A DNA stretch of 64,000 nt from Hydrogenophaga taeniospiralis CCUG 15921 (GTDB lineage: Bacteria > Pseudomonadota > Gammaproteobacteria > Burkholderiales > Burkholderiaceae_C). This document shows positions 49,897 through 63,760 of this stretch, one piece after another. Numbering within the stretch: position 1 is the stretch's first letter; each line of letters begins with the position of its first letter. The translations under genes and the position numbers were made by a program. The notes beneath the pieces are model-generated. The model was not told the DNA's origin, did no database searches, and was given only the letters and a program-made list of their open reading frames with translations. Location: positions 1 to 64,000 of the forward strand of contig NZ_BCWR01000018.1 of the NCBI RefSeq assembly GCF_001592305.1, given 5' to 3'.

Positions 49897-50652
49897 CTAA
49901 TGCCGGATTTTGTAGCCAATGCGCAGCAGGTGCAGCGCCACCGCGCTGACCACGACCAGCGCGCCCCCCACCAGGGCCAGACTCAGCCAGGGCGAGACGT
50001 CGCTGACACCAAAAAAACCGTACCGGAATCCGTCGATCATGTAGAAAAACGGGTTGAGATGGCTCACGCGCTGCCAGAAGTCGGGCAGGGAATGGATGGA
50101 GTAGAACACGCCCGACAGAAAAGTCATGGGCATGATGATGAAGTTCTGGAACGCGGCCATCTGGTCGAATTTTTCGGCCCACAGCCCGGCAATCAGGCCC
50201 AGCGCACCCAGCAGGGCGGCTCCCAGCAAGGCAAAGGCCAGGATCCACAGCGGCGCCACGAAGGGCGGCTGGGCGAACCACCAGGTCACCAGCATCACCC
50301 CGACCCCCACGGCCAGCCCGCGCACCACGGACGACCCCACATAGGCCACGAACCATGCGCGGTGCGACAGGGGCGTGAGCAACAGGAACACGAGGTTGCC
50401 CATGATCTTGCTCTGGATCAGCGACGAGGAGCTGTTGGCGAACGCGTTCTGCAACACGCTCATCATGACCAGGCCCGGCAGCAGAAACGCCGTGTAGCTC
50501 ACCGTCTCGTAGACCTGCACACGGCCTTCGAGCACGTGGCCAAAGATCATCATGTACAGAATGGCCGTGATGACCGGCGCCGCCACCGTCTGGAAACCCA
50601 CCTTCCAGAAGCGCAGGATTTCCTTGTAGAAAAGGGTCTGCCACCCGGTCAT
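49897..50652 (-). CDS. ABC-2 type exporter permease
   Basis: This 251-residue membrane protein of the ABC-2 family has six hydrophobic helices and the LLPGLVMMSVL and PMTFLSGVFYS segments typical of YadH-type permeases. It overlaps the ATPase gene by four bases, so the two make one transporter. The substrate is unknown. It lies between the Mla genes and ibaG-murA, where an envelope role is plausible. Confidence 0.9.
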   Translation of the reverse strand: MTGWQTLFYKEILRFWKVGFQTVAAPVITAILYMMIFGHVLEGRVQVYETVSYTAFLLPGLVMMSVLQNAFANSSSSLIQSKIMGNLVFLLLTPLSHRAWFVAYVGSSVVRGLAVGVGVMLVTWWFAQPPFVAPLWILAFALLGAALLGALGLIAGLWAEKFDQMAAFQNFIIMPMTFLSGVFYSIHSLPDFWQRVSHLNPFFYMIDGFRYGFFGVSDVSPWLSLALVGGALVVVSAVALHLLRIGYKIRH

Positions 50653-51578
50653 GCCCGGGCTCCCTGCGCATGGGCGGCGTTTTCCATGACATCGATGAAC
50701 ACATCCTCGAGATCGGCCTTGCGGATCTCGATGTCCTGCGCCAACACCCCCGACTCGCGCGCCCGCGCCAGGATGCGCTCAACCTCCAGGGCATCGTGCG
50801 CCGGCAACTGCACCACGCGCCCGGTAACGCGGGCCACAGCGGCCAGATCGTCGGGCAGCGTCTGGTCGGTCTTGAAGCGCAGCACGTTGGACGAGGCCCG
50901 GCGCAACAACTCCGAGGTGGACTCCAGCGCCACCACCTGCCCTTGCCGGAGCATGGCGATGCGGCCACACAGGGCCTCGGCTTCTTCCAGATAGTGTGTG
51001 GTCAACAACACAGTGCAGCCCTGGCGCTTGTTGAGATCGGAGACAAACTGCCACAGGGTCTGGCGCAGCTCCACATCGACACCGGCGGTGGGCTCGTCGA
51101 GCACGATCACCGGAGGCTTGTGCACCAGCGCCTGCGCCACCAGCACACGGCGCTTCATGCCACCTGAGAGCTGACGCATATTGGCCCCGGCCTTGTCGGC
51201 CAGACCCAGGCCTTCGAGCAGCTCATCGATCCAGGCTTCGTTGTGGCGCACGCCGAAGTAGCCCGACTGGAACCTCAGCGCCTCACGTACATTGAAGAAC
51301 GGGTCAAACACCAGCTCCTGCGGCACCACGCCCAGTTGGCGGCGGGCGGCCTGGTAGTCGGTCTGCACGTTTTTCCCGTGCACCAGCACACGACCGGCAC
51401 TGGCACGGGTGAGGCCCGCCAGCACACTGATCAGAGTCGTTTTCCCCGCGCCATTCGGCCCCAGCAGACCAAAAAACTCGCCCGGCTCGATGTCGAACGA
51501 CACCCCCTTGAGCGCGTGCAATTCACCGCGTGCCGATAGATAGACTTTGGAAACGTTCTGAAAGGAAACTGCGGGCAT
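50649..51578 (-). CDS. ABC-2 type exporter ATP-binding protein
   Basis: This 309-residue ATPase resembles YadG. Walker A GPNGAGKTT lies at about 40-48, the signature is LSGGMKRRV, and Walker B is VIVLDEPTAGVD. The C-terminal 90 residues form the regulatory segment typical of ABC-2 exporters. A -10-like TAAAAT lies about 70 bases upstream (51647-51652). The partner permease gene overlaps by four bases. Confidence 0.92.
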   Translation of the reverse strand: MPAVSFQNVSKVYLSARGELHALKGVSFDIEPGEFFGLLGPNGAGKTTLISVLAGLTRASAGRVLVHGKNVQTDYQAARRQLGVVPQELVFDPFFNVREALRFQSGYFGVRHNEAWIDELLEGLGLADKAGANMRQLSGGMKRRVLVAQALVHKPPVIVLDEPTAGVDVELRQTLWQFVSDLNKRQGCTVLLTTHYLEEAEALCGRIAMLRQGQVVALESTSELLRRASSNVLRFKTDQTLPDDLAAVARVTGRVVQLPAHDALEVERILARARESGVLAQDIEIRKADLEDVFIDVMENAAHAQGARA

Positions 51579-51735
51579 TGCGGCTACGGGATCGCTGGGA
51601 TCACCGACCGCGCGCAGGACATCTGATGACGGCGGGTGAACGGACTATTTTAAGCGCCGCCCTGTCCGCCACCAGGCTGAGGGGAGATGTGCGGACCCCG
51701 ACCGTGACTGCCGCAGACGGCCGAGGTCGCCCAGG

Positions 51736-52026
51736 TCAGGCCTGCAACAGCTCGGCCACCCCGTAGAGCGTCACCAGATCACGCAGCCTCTGCGGCCAGT
51801 GCTGGATCTGCAGCGTCTTGCCTTGCGCCAAGAGGCTGCGCCGCAGTTCCAGCAACACCGCCACGGCCGAGGAGTCGAAGGCCTGCAACGCGCTCGCATC
51901 GACCAAGGCGGTGGTGCCGGGCTGCGCAGCCACTTCGCGTTCGAGCTGCCCCAGCGCCACCACCGCATCATCCAGGGTCAGACGCTGCGGCAAACTGGCC
52001 ACCGGTGCGGAACTGCTGTCGTTCAT
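51736..52026 (-). CDS. mlaB: STAS-domain protein MlaB
   Basis: MlaB is the cytoplasmic STAS subunit that binds MlaF and stabilises the MlaFEDB lipid transporter. The 96-residue protein has the STAS core with ALVDASALQAFDSSAVAVLLE, where the DSS turn matches the family Ser/Thr site. It follows mlaC by 4 bases. A 157-base gap with no gene follows before the ABC-2 pair. Confidence 0.88.
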   Translation of the reverse strand: MNDSSSAPVASLPQRLTLDDAVVALGQLEREVAAQPGTTALVDASALQAFDSSAVAVLLELRRSLLAQGKTLQIQHWPQRLRDLVTLYGVAELLQA

Positions 52027-52030
52027 CGTC

Positions 52031-52654
52031 TCAGCCCGCCTTGGTTCCGGCCTTGTTGCGCTGCACCAGCGTGGCGATCAGTCCGTCAATGCCCTTGGCG
52101 TTGATTTCCTGCGCGAACTGGGTCCGGTAGGTCTCCACCAGCCACACACCGAGCACGTTGAGGTCATAGATTTTCCAGCCGTCGGCCGTCTTCTCCAGGC
52201 GGTAGTCGAGCTGGATCGGCTCGCCCCGGCCCCGCACTTCCGAGCGCACCACCACTTCCGTGTCCTCGGGCTTGGCGCGCAAAGGACGGAAGCTCAGCGT
52301 TTGGTCCTTGACCTCACCCAGGGCACCGGAATAGGTGCGCACGAGCAGGGTCTTGAACTCGTCCTGCAGCTGCTTTTGCTGCTCGGGCGTGGCCTGCCGC
52401 CAGTGGCGACCCACGGCGGAAGCGGTCATGCGCGAGAAGTTCACGCTGGGCATGATCTTGCTGTCGACCAGGGCGACGATGCGGTTGACATCGCCTTTCT
52501 GGATCGCCGGATCGGCCTTCACAGCGGCCATCACATCGCCTGAAATGCGTTTGACCAGTGCGTCAGGAGCCTCGTCGGCGGCAAAGGCCAGGGGGCTGGC
52601 AACCAGCGCCACGGCGGCGAGCAGGTGGGAAAGGCATTCGCGTCGTTGAATCAT
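52031..52654 (-). CDS. mlaC: Periplasmic phospholipid carrier MlaC
   Basis: MlaC shuttles phospholipid between the outer-membrane MlaA complex and the inner-membrane MlaFEDB complex. The 207-residue protein has a signal peptide (ending near FAADEAP) and the MlaC/Ttg2D domain. A good ribosome-binding site (AAAGGA) precedes the ATG. A 16-base perfect palindrome lies 25 bases upstream. Confidence 0.92.
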   Translation of the reverse strand: MIQRRECLSHLLAAVALVASPLAFAADEAPDALVKRISGDVMAAVKADPAIQKGDVNRIVALVDSKIMPSVNFSRMTASAVGRHWRQATPEQQKQLQDEFKTLLVRTYSGALGEVKDQTLSFRPLRAKPEDTEVVVRSEVRGRGEPIQLDYRLEKTADGWKIYDLNVLGVWLVETYRTQFAQEINAKGIDGLIATLVQRNKAGTKAG

Positions 52655-52678
52655 TTGGGTTTCCTTTCGGTACGGGCT

Positions 52679-52694
52679 TGCACACCGGTGTGCA
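52679..52694 (-). promoter_or_regulatory. Perfect 16-bp palindrome upstream of mlaC
   Basis: TGCACACCGGTGTGCA is its own exact complement, with no spacer. It lies in the 121-base mlaA-mlaC gap, 25 bases before the mlaC ATG. It is the kind of site bound by a dimeric regulator, though I find no good promoter next to it. A short CGGTACCG palindrome lies about 25 bases further upstream. Confidence 0.45.
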
Positions 52695-52775
52695 GTGACC
52701 CGCTAGAACAGGACTCTACGGTACCGGCTCCCGGCGTATGTGTCCTGTGTGTAATTGTTTCGTGTCGAAATGCTG

Positions 52776-53531
52776 TCAGTCGGCCGTTTCGCCGCCGGAC
52801 CCATTCTTCAGACCAATGCCCTTGTCGATCAGGTCCTCGACCTGGCTCTCGCGCCGCTGCAGATAGACGTCCCGCGTGAAGCTGTACTTGTCCAGCGCGG
52901 CGCCATCCAGCATGGTGCTGGCCCGAAGCAGGTTGGCCCGGGTCTCGATCGCACGCAATCCATACAGCGTGTTACGCAATGGCACGTCGGAAATGCCCAT
53001 CACCAGATCACCACGGGACTCTATGCTGAACCCGGCCGCGTCCCGGAGCGAGGACGGCCCGAACACGGGCAGCACCAGATAAGGACCGGAAGGAACACCC
53101 CAACGTCCCAAGGTCTGCCCAAAATCGAGCCGCGTGCGTTCGATGCCCATCTCGGACGCGATGTCGAGCACACCGGCCAAGCCAAAGAAGGTGTTCACAT
53201 TGAAGCGCAGGAAGTTCTCCGATGCCTCGCGCGGGCGCAACTGCAGTGCCGCGTTGACGAACGACCAGGCATCACGCAAGTTTTCGAAGAAGTTGCTCAC
53301 CCCCGTACGCACCAGATCGGGGGTCACGTCCCGGTACACCGTCGCAACCGGCTTGAGCACCGCCCCGTCAACCGCGTCGTTGAACTCCGTCACCTTGCGG
53401 TTGAAGGGCTCCCAGGGGTCACGCGGATTGCCCCCGTCCCGGGTGGCGCAGCCCCCCAGGGCCAGCAGCAGCATGGCCACAGCCACGCAGCGCGAGCTGC
53501 GGCCCAGATGATCGTTGGATGTGTTGTTCAT
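52776..53531 (-). CDS. mlaA: Outer-membrane lipoprotein MlaA (VacJ)
   Basis: MlaA removes misplaced phospholipid from the outer leaflet of the outer membrane and passes it to MlaC. The 251-residue precursor has a lipobox (LLALGGC), then DPWEPFNRKV, typical of VacJ. The ATG at 53531 is preferred over upstream in-frame ATGs because of the GGGAG before it. In E. coli mlaA is elsewhere; here it lies inside the mla run between mlaD and mlaC. Confidence 0.93.
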   Translation of the reverse strand: MNNTSNDHLGRSSRCVAVAMLLLALGGCATRDGGNPRDPWEPFNRKVTEFNDAVDGAVLKPVATVYRDVTPDLVRTGVSNFFENLRDAWSFVNAALQLRPREASENFLRFNVNTFFGLAGVLDIASEMGIERTRLDFGQTLGRWGVPSGPYLVLPVFGPSSLRDAAGFSIESRGDLVMGISDVPLRNTLYGLRAIETRANLLRASTMLDGAALDKYSFTRDVYLQRRESQVEDLIDKGIGLKNGSGGETAD

Positions 53532-53610
53532 GTTCCTGCTCCCGTGCATAGGCATGGCCGCCATCACCATGTACTGCGAGCAGCGGCATGGTCACGCGCG
53601 CCGGACTTGC

Positions 53611-54090
53611 TCACTGCGCCTTCTTTTCGCCGCCGTCGGCCGCCTTGTCGAACAGAAACTGACCGATCAGGTTTTCAATCACCAACGCCGACTGCGTCTG
53701 CGTGATCACGTCGCCCGCCGCCAGGTTCTTGGTGTCACCGCCCGGCTCGATGCCGATGTACTGGTCACCCAACAAACCAGAAGTGAGGATCTTGGCCGAC
53801 GAATCCTTGGGAAACACCACGCTCTGCTTGATCTCCAGCGTGGCCACACCCTGGTAGGTCTGGGTATCGAGGACGACACTGGTCACCCGGCCAACATTCA
53901 CGCCTGCCGAGCGCACCGGAGCGCGCGCCTTCAGACCGCCAATGTTGTCAAACCGTGCTTGCACCACGTAGGTGGCCCCACCGTTGGAAAAGCTGGCCAG
54001 GTTGGCCGCCTTCAGGGCCAGGAACAGCAGGCCCAGCGCGCCGAGCACGACAAACAGGCCAACAAAGATTTCAGTGCTTCTTTTGTTCAT
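53611..54090 (-). CDS. mlaD: MCE-domain protein MlaD
   Basis: MlaD is the membrane-anchored MCE-domain hexamer that binds phospholipid above MlaE. The 159-residue protein has an N-terminal membrane helix (about 10-30), the MCE domain (about 35-115; ARFDNIGGLKARAPVRSAGV) and a short C-terminal helix. The ATG at 54090 is chosen; a TTG at 54105 is an alternative. Confidence 0.94.
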   Translation of the reverse strand: MNKRSTEIFVGLFVVLGALGLLFLALKAANLASFSNGGATYVVQARFDNIGGLKARAPVRSAGVNVGRVTSVVLDTQTYQGVATLEIKQSVVFPKDSSAKILTSGLLGDQYIGIEPGGDTKNLAAGDVITQTQSALVIENLIGQFLFDKAADGGEKKAQ

Positions 54091-54108
54091 ACGTAAGCTG
54101 CTCAATGA

Positions 54109-54888
54109 TCAGGGGGTCGAGAACATCAGGGCGGTGAGGATGAAGTCCATCGCCAGCACACCCAGGGAGGCGGTCACCACGGTACGGGTGGTTGCGTAGG
54201 CCACACCCTCTGGCGTGGCCTCGGTTTCATAGCCCTGGTACAGCGCCACCGCCGTGCAGATGACGCCAAACACCGCGCTCTTGACCACACCGTTGCCCAC
54301 GTCGCGCCAGACGTCAACGCCGTTTTGCTGGATCGACCAGAAATTGCCGGCGTCAATGCCGATCAAACCCACCGCGACGACCCAGGCGCCCAGGATACCG
54401 ATGGCGGAAAACAACGCGGCCAACAACGGCATCGCGATGACACCGGCAATGAAGCGCGGCGCCAGCACCCGCTTGCGCGGATCGATCGCCATCAGCTCCA
54501 TGGCAGCGATCTGCTCGCCCGCCTTCATGAGACCGATTTCCGCGGTGAGCGAGGTGCCTGCCCGGCCCGCGAACAGCAGCGCCGTGACCACGGGGCCCAA
54601 TTCGCGCACCAGCGACAGGTTGACCACCAGCCCCAGGGACTCGGCCGCCCCGAAATTGGTGAGGGTGTTGTAGAGCTGCAGCGCCAGCACGAAACCCACC
54701 GCCAGACCCGAGGCCAGGATGATCACCAGCGAGCGGTTGCCGATGGCGTGGATCTGTGTCACGACCAGACCAAAGCGGGCCAGTCCGGCCGGCACCGCCC
54801 TGAGCAGTTCGATGAAAAACACGGCGCCATGTCCCCAGGCCGCGAACACATCCAGGGCGCGACGGCCCAGTTGCTGCAAGGCGTTCAT
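54109..54888 (-). CDS. mlaE: Phospholipid ABC transporter permease MlaE
   Basis: MlaE is the permease of the MlaFEDB complex. The 259-residue protein has the six-helix MlaE domain with the conserved GRAGTSLTAEIGLMKAGEQI segment. It overlaps mlaF by four bases (ATGA) and is followed by mlaD. Confidence 0.96.
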   Translation of the reverse strand: MNALQQLGRRALDVFAAWGHGAVFFIELLRAVPAGLARFGLVVTQIHAIGNRSLVIILASGLAVGFVLALQLYNTLTNFGAAESLGLVVNLSLVRELGPVVTALLFAGRAGTSLTAEIGLMKAGEQIAAMELMAIDPRKRVLAPRFIAGVIAMPLLAALFSAIGILGAWVVAVGLIGIDAGNFWSIQQNGVDVWRDVGNGVVKSAVFGVICTAVALYQGYETEATPEGVAYATTRTVVTASLGVLAMDFILTALMFSTP

Positions 54889-55700
54889 CGCGAAGCCTCC
54901 AGGCCGAAATCGACCGCCACCGGTGGCGCCGGGTAATGGAACTTGACCGGCCCGTCGGGCTCTCCGCGCACGAACTGCCGCACCTCGGGTTCGGTGCTGG
55001 CCATCAGTTCAGCGGGCGTGCCCTGGGCCACGATGCGCCCGCCGGTGGCCAAGAGCACCACCCAGTCGCTGATGGCCATGCACTGGGGCACGTCGTGCGA
55101 AATAAGCAGCGTGGTGGTCCCGGTGACGTCGGTCAAGGTGCGGATCAGCTTGGCGGTGACACCCATGGACACCAGGTCCAGCCCGGCGAAGGGCTCGTCG
55201 TACATGATGAGTTCCGGGTCCAGCGCGATGGCACGGGCCAGCGCAATGCGCCGCGCCATGCCACCCGACACCTCGCTGATGCGCAGACCCGCCGCGCCCC
55301 GCAGGCCCACCGCATGGAGCTTCATCAGCACGATGTCGCGGATCAGGGCCTCGGGCAGATCGGTCATCTCGCGCAGTGGGAAGGCCACGTTGTCGAACAC
55401 CGAAAGGTCGGTGAACAGGGCCCCGAACTGGAACAGCATGCCCAGGCGACGGCGCAAGCGGAACAGCTGGGTCTTGTTCCCGGCATCCACGACTTCACCA
55501 TCAAACACCACGCGCCCGCTGTTGGGGGCGTGCACGCCGCCGATCAGACGCAGCAAGGTGGTTTTGCCACAGCCGGAGCCCCCCAGCACCGCCGTGACCT
55601 TGCCGCGCGCGAATTGCAATGAGACGTCGTTCAATATGGTTCGGCGGCTGTCGTAGCCGAACGTCACATGATCAATTTCAATGAAGGGGGATTCGCTCAT
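54885..55700 (-). CDS. mlaF: Phospholipid ABC transporter ATPase MlaF
   Basis: MlaF powers inner-membrane phospholipid transport. The 271-residue protein has Walker A GGSGCGKTT, the signature VSGGMARR and Walker B LIMYDEPFAGLD. The ATG at 55700 is chosen; a TTG nine bases upstream is possible. It opens mlaFED-A-C-B, 78 bases after the gltD stop, so it may have its own promoter, though I see no convincing one. Confidence 0.96.
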   Translation of the reverse strand: MSESPFIEIDHVTFGYDSRRTILNDVSLQFARGKVTAVLGGSGCGKTTLLRLIGGVHAPNSGRVVFDGEVVDAGNKTQLFRLRRRLGMLFQFGALFTDLSVFDNVAFPLREMTDLPEALIRDIVLMKLHAVGLRGAAGLRISEVSGGMARRIALARAIALDPELIMYDEPFAGLDLVSMGVTAKLIRTLTDVTGTTTLLISHDVPQCMAISDWVVLLATGGRIVAQGTPAELMASTEPEVRQFVRGEPDGPVKFHYPAPPVAVDFGLEASR

Positions 55701-55778
55701 GGGACCCAAGAAAAATGAGCGCGCATTGTCGCACGCCGGCCCATCTCCCTCTTATCCCATCACTTACACCAAGATTGC

Positions 55779-57245
55779 TCAACGTGGTAGATCGGAAAAC
55801 CCCATGAGGAATTCGTCGACCGAGCGTGCGGCTTGCCGACCTTCGCGGATCGCCCACACCACCAGGCTCTGCCCACGGCGCATGTCGCCAGCGGCAAACA
55901 CCTTGGACACGTTGGTGGCATAGCCACCGGTGAAATCGGTCGTGGCCTTGGCGTTGCCGCGTGCGTCCTTGTCCACGCCAAAGGCGTCGAGCACGGTGGC
56001 GACCGGGTTCACGAAACCCATGGCCAGCAGCACCAGATCGGCCTTGTATTCCTTCTCGGTGCCGGGAATCTCGACCAGCTTGCCGTCCTTCATTTCGACG
56101 TGCACGGTGGTCAGACCGGTGACCTTGCCTTTTTCGCCCTTGAAGGCTTTGGTGGAAATGGCGAACTCGCGGGTACAACCCTCTTCGTGGCTGGAGCTGG
56201 TGCGCAGCTTGAGCGGCCAGTAAGGCCACACCAGCGGCTTGTTCTCCTGCTCGGGGGGCTGGGGCATCACCTCGAACTGGGTCACGCTGACGGCGCCGTG
56301 GCGGTTGCTGGTGCCCACGCAATCGCTGCCGGTGTCGCCACCGCCGATCACGATCACGTGCTTGCCATCCGCGCGCAACTGGCCCTTGAGCTTGTCGCCC
56401 GCGTTGACCTTGTTCTGCTGCGGCAGAAACTCCATGGCGAAGTGGATGCCGTCAAGATCGCGGCCGGGCACAGGCAGGTCGCGGCTCTGCTCGGAGCCAC
56501 CGGTCAGCAGCACGGCGTCAAAGTCCTTCTGCAGCTGTTCGGCCGAGACGGTTTCCTTGGCCCAGTTGGTGACTTTGCTGTCCTTGGGCAACGCTCCGAC
56601 CAGCACGCCGGTGCGGAACACCACGCCTTCGGCCTTCATCTGCTCGACGCGACGGTCGATGTGGCTCTTCTCCATCTTGAAGTCGGGAATGCCGTAGCGC
56701 AGCAGGCCCCCGATGCGGTCGTTCTTCTCGAACAGGGTCACGTCGTGGCCCGCGCGCGCCAGTTGCTGGGCCGCGGCCATGCCGGCCGGGCCGGAGCCGA
56801 CCACAGCCACCTTCTTGCCGGTCTTGATCCTGGCCGGCTGCGGCTGCACCCAGCCTTCGGTCCAGGCGCGGTCGATGATGGCGTGCTCGATAGACTTGAT
56901 GCCCACCGCATCGTCGTTCACGTTGAGCGTGCAGGCGGCCTCGCACGGCGCAGGGCAGATGCGGCCGGTGAACTCGGGGAAGTTGTTGGTGCTGTGCAGC
57001 ACGGCAATGGCGTTCTTCCAGTCGCCCTGGTACACCAAGTCGTTGAAGTCCGGAATGATGTTGTTGACCGGGCAGCCGCTGTTGCAGAACGGCGTGCCGC
57101 AGTCCATGCAGCGCGCCGCCTGCACCTTGGATTGCCCCTCATCGAGGCCAACCACGAATTCCTTGTAGTGCTTCAGACGCTCGGGAACGGGCTTGTAGCC
57201 CTCTTCCAGACGCTCGTATTCCATGAAGCCGGTGACTTTTCCCAT
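55779..57245 (-). CDS. gltD: Glutamate synthase (NADPH) small subunit
   Basis: GltD passes electrons from NADPH through FAD and iron-sulfur clusters to GltB. The 488-residue protein has the N-terminal cluster-binding Cys (CMDCGTPFC and GCP), two Rossmann motifs ([13 protein letters not shown] and [10 protein letters not shown]) and a C-terminal ATG-type motif region. It starts 32 bases after gltB. Confidence 0.97.
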   Translation of the reverse strand: MGKVTGFMEYERLEEGYKPVPERLKHYKEFVVGLDEGQSKVQAARCMDCGTPFCNSGCPVNNIIPDFNDLVYQGDWKNAIAVLHSTNNFPEFTGRICPAPCEAACTLNVNDDAVGIKSIEHAIIDRAWTEGWVQPQPARIKTGKKVAVVGSGPAGMAAAQQLARAGHDVTLFEKNDRIGGLLRYGIPDFKMEKSHIDRRVEQMKAEGVVFRTGVLVGALPKDSKVTNWAKETVSAEQLQKDFDAVLLTGGSEQSRDLPVPGRDLDGIHFAMEFLPQQNKVNAGDKLKGQLRADGKHVIVIGGGDTGSDCVGTSNRHGAVSVTQFEVMPQPPEQENKPLVWPYWPLKLRTSSSHEEGCTREFAISTKAFKGEKGKVTGLTTVHVEMKDGKLVEIPGTEKEYKADLVLLAMGFVNPVATVLDAFGVDKDARGNAKATTDFTGGYATNVSKVFAAGDMRRGQSLVVWAIREGRQAARSVDEFLMGFSDLPR

Positions 57246-57277
57246 GATGTTGGTCCTTCGTATCCGTGTGTCTGGGC

Positions 57278-62056
<4,779 letters not shown>

Positions 62057-62105
62057 GGCGCTTCCTTTTCGATTCAAGGGCGTGACAAAAATACGCGGGA
62101 TGCGA

Positions 62106-62134
62106 AGCATAGTGCATTGCAACAACGATGCCAA
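62106..62134 (-). promoter_or_regulatory. Candidate gltB promoter
   Basis: Minus-strand TTGGCA (62129-62134) and TATGCT (62106-62111) are exactly 17 bases apart (5 of 6 and 4 of 6). The predicted start near 62099 leaves a 43-base leader. The left repeat of the RayT unit begins only 8 bases beyond the -35. Confidence 0.5.
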
Positions 62135-62141
62135 GCATTTT

Positions 62142-62157
62142 AATTAGGGTCAGATTC
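62142..62157 (+). repeat. Left imperfect inverted repeat of the RayT unit
   Basis: AATTAGGGTCAGATTC matches the complement of the right copy (62970-62985) at 13 of 16 positions. A second partial copy (TAATTAGGG) starts at 62189, and the short repeats ATGTC / GACAT lie between them. The repeats bracket the RayT gene. Confidence 0.55.
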
Positions 62158-62245
62158 CAATAATGTCATCATGAACAACATGTCTGAGTAATTAGGGACA
62201 TATCAAAATCGGGCGAAATGGCGCTGATCGGAAGGACGAGCACCC

Positions 62246-62950
62246 TCACCCTTCGCCAAGCGGCGATTTCAAGCTCGGTCGTCCGGACTTGGCCTTGCTG
62301 ACCCGTCGATCGGTCAGTTTTTGCAGCTCTTGCACAAACGCCGGCTCCCCGAGCGCCCAACCATGCAAGGTCGCACCCACGATGGCCTCCTGCTGCTGCG
62401 TCGTCAACCCCGAACGCACCATGTCGGCGTACGCAACCTCCCGGGCAAATGGTGTGTTGCCCAGGCTCCAGTACAAAGGATGCGGCGTGATGCCGCGATC
62501 GTGGGACTGACCGATGTAGTGGCGGTGGCTGGACCAGGCGTAGGCGGCAGGCTCAGCCACCAGGCCCGCTCGCACCGGATTCAGATCCAGATAGGCCATG
62601 CAGGCCAGCAAGTACCGCTCAGTCTGCACCAGGGTGGACTTGTACCGCCCTTCCCACAGCGTGCCGGTGCGCGCGTGCTGGGCATTGAAGTAGCGCACAT
62701 AGCGCCGACCGATCGCCTGCATCATCAGCGGCACGCCGCCCGGCGTCTCTGGCGTGAGCAGCAGGTGGAAATGGTTGTCCATCAGCACCCAGGCGTGCAG
62801 CGCCACCTGGTGCTTGCGGGCGTTTTCCCAGATCAGGTCCAGCAGCATCTGCCGGTCCGCATCGGTCAACACGATGGGCTGGCGGTTGTTGCCACGCTGG
62901 ATGACGTGGTGCGGATAGCCCGGCAGGGTCAGGCGGGGAAGACGGGCCAT
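62246..62950 (-). mobile_element. REP-associated tyrosine transposase (RayT)
   Basis: This 234-residue Y1-type transposase is related to IS200/IS605 TnpA and in other bacteria acts on REP/BIME sequences. The N-terminus (MARLPRLTLPGYPHHVIQRGNNRQ), the HUH metal site HFHLLL (His60, His62), the GRYKS segment near the catalytic Tyr and the LNPVRAGLV block are intact. It ends with an extra Lys/Ser-rich tail. It lies upstream of gltB with imperfect inverted repeats on both sides. No second gene belongs to the unit. Confidence 0.9.
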
Positions 62951-62969
62951 GTTGAACGGAGCCGGCAGT

Positions 62970-62985
62970 GAATCTGGCCCCGATT
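62970..62985 (+). repeat. Right imperfect inverted repeat of the RayT unit
   Basis: GAATCTGGCCCCGATT is the inverted partner of the 62142 repeat (13 of 16). It lies 19 bases before the transposase ATG on the far side, giving an 844-base bracketed unit. No target-site duplication is obvious next to the repeats. Confidence 0.5.
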
Positions 62986-63008
62986 ATGGGACCCCGTCCC
63001 GCGGTTCG

Positions 63009-63656
63009 TCACAGGAACAGGCTGGGCTCTCCCACGATGAGCTTGGCCAGCTCGTCCAGCACCGCCGTGGTCCATTGATCGGCGGCGTAGCGGGTCGTCG
63101 CGATCTCCAGCCCGCTGACGCAGGCCAGCCGCACGTCCAACACCGCGTTGTCGTGGTCCGCCGTGATCAACACGCTGGCCCGGGAGGCGAGCTCGTGTTC
63201 AAACACAATGAGCTGTATCCGGTGGGTGTCCGGGTGGCGCTGCTCGCGCCGTTCGTGGGGCACATGGCCCGCGCGCAGGCGGCGTTCGACCCGCTCCAGG
63301 TCGGGCGGAAAGTTCACCGCCACGCTGCCTTTGGCCGCACCGCCCTCGCGCGGCTCCAGGCGCCAACCCAAGGCCAGGTAGTCAAACACCTCTTTGTCGC
63401 GCAGGAGCTTCTTGCGGGCGTCGAAGCGAAAGTCGGTCTGCTTCATGGCCGGCCAGGGTGTCTTGCCATCCAGGCTCAGCTGCGCCGCGGCCGGCTCGAT
63501 CACATTGAGTTGGCGCGGCAGTTCTGTGAGGTAATGCCAGGCGGTCTTGCAGGCGGCCTCGGTGGCGGCAACGTTGGCCTCAAGGTGCTGGAGGTCTACC
63601 TCCTGCTGCGACTGCAGCGATTTCGCCTGCTGTTTGAGCTGATTGAGAAAGCTCAT
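63009..63656 (-). CDS. Hypothetical protein with N-terminal coiled coil
   Basis: I do not recognise this 215-residue protein. The first 30 residues (MSFLNQLKQQAKSLQSQQ) form a Gln-rich coiled coil; the rest is a mixed alpha/beta domain with no signal peptide or membrane helix and no catalytic motif I can name. The ATG at 63656 is preferred to a longer frame that would overlap the MFS gene. It precedes the RayT gene on the same strand. Composition is ordinary for the window. Confidence 0.7.
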   Translation of the reverse strand: MSFLNQLKQQAKSLQSQQEVDLQHLEANVAATEAACKTAWHYLTELPRQLNVIEPAAAQLSLDGKTPWPAMKQTDFRFDARKKLLRDKEVFDYLALGWRLEPREGGAAKGSVAVNFPPDLERVERRLRAGHVPHERREQRHPDTHRIQLIVFEHELASRASVLITADHDNAVLDVRLACVSGLEIATTRYAADQWTTAVLDELAKLIVGEPSLFL

Positions 63657-63760
63657 GCGTGATTCCCTGTGAGCATGAGAGCCGGTCCTTGTGTTGAGCG
63701 GTATGGATGAGGACAGGCGGACAGCGGGAAAGTTTAGCCGCTCGAACGCCCACTCGGGGA

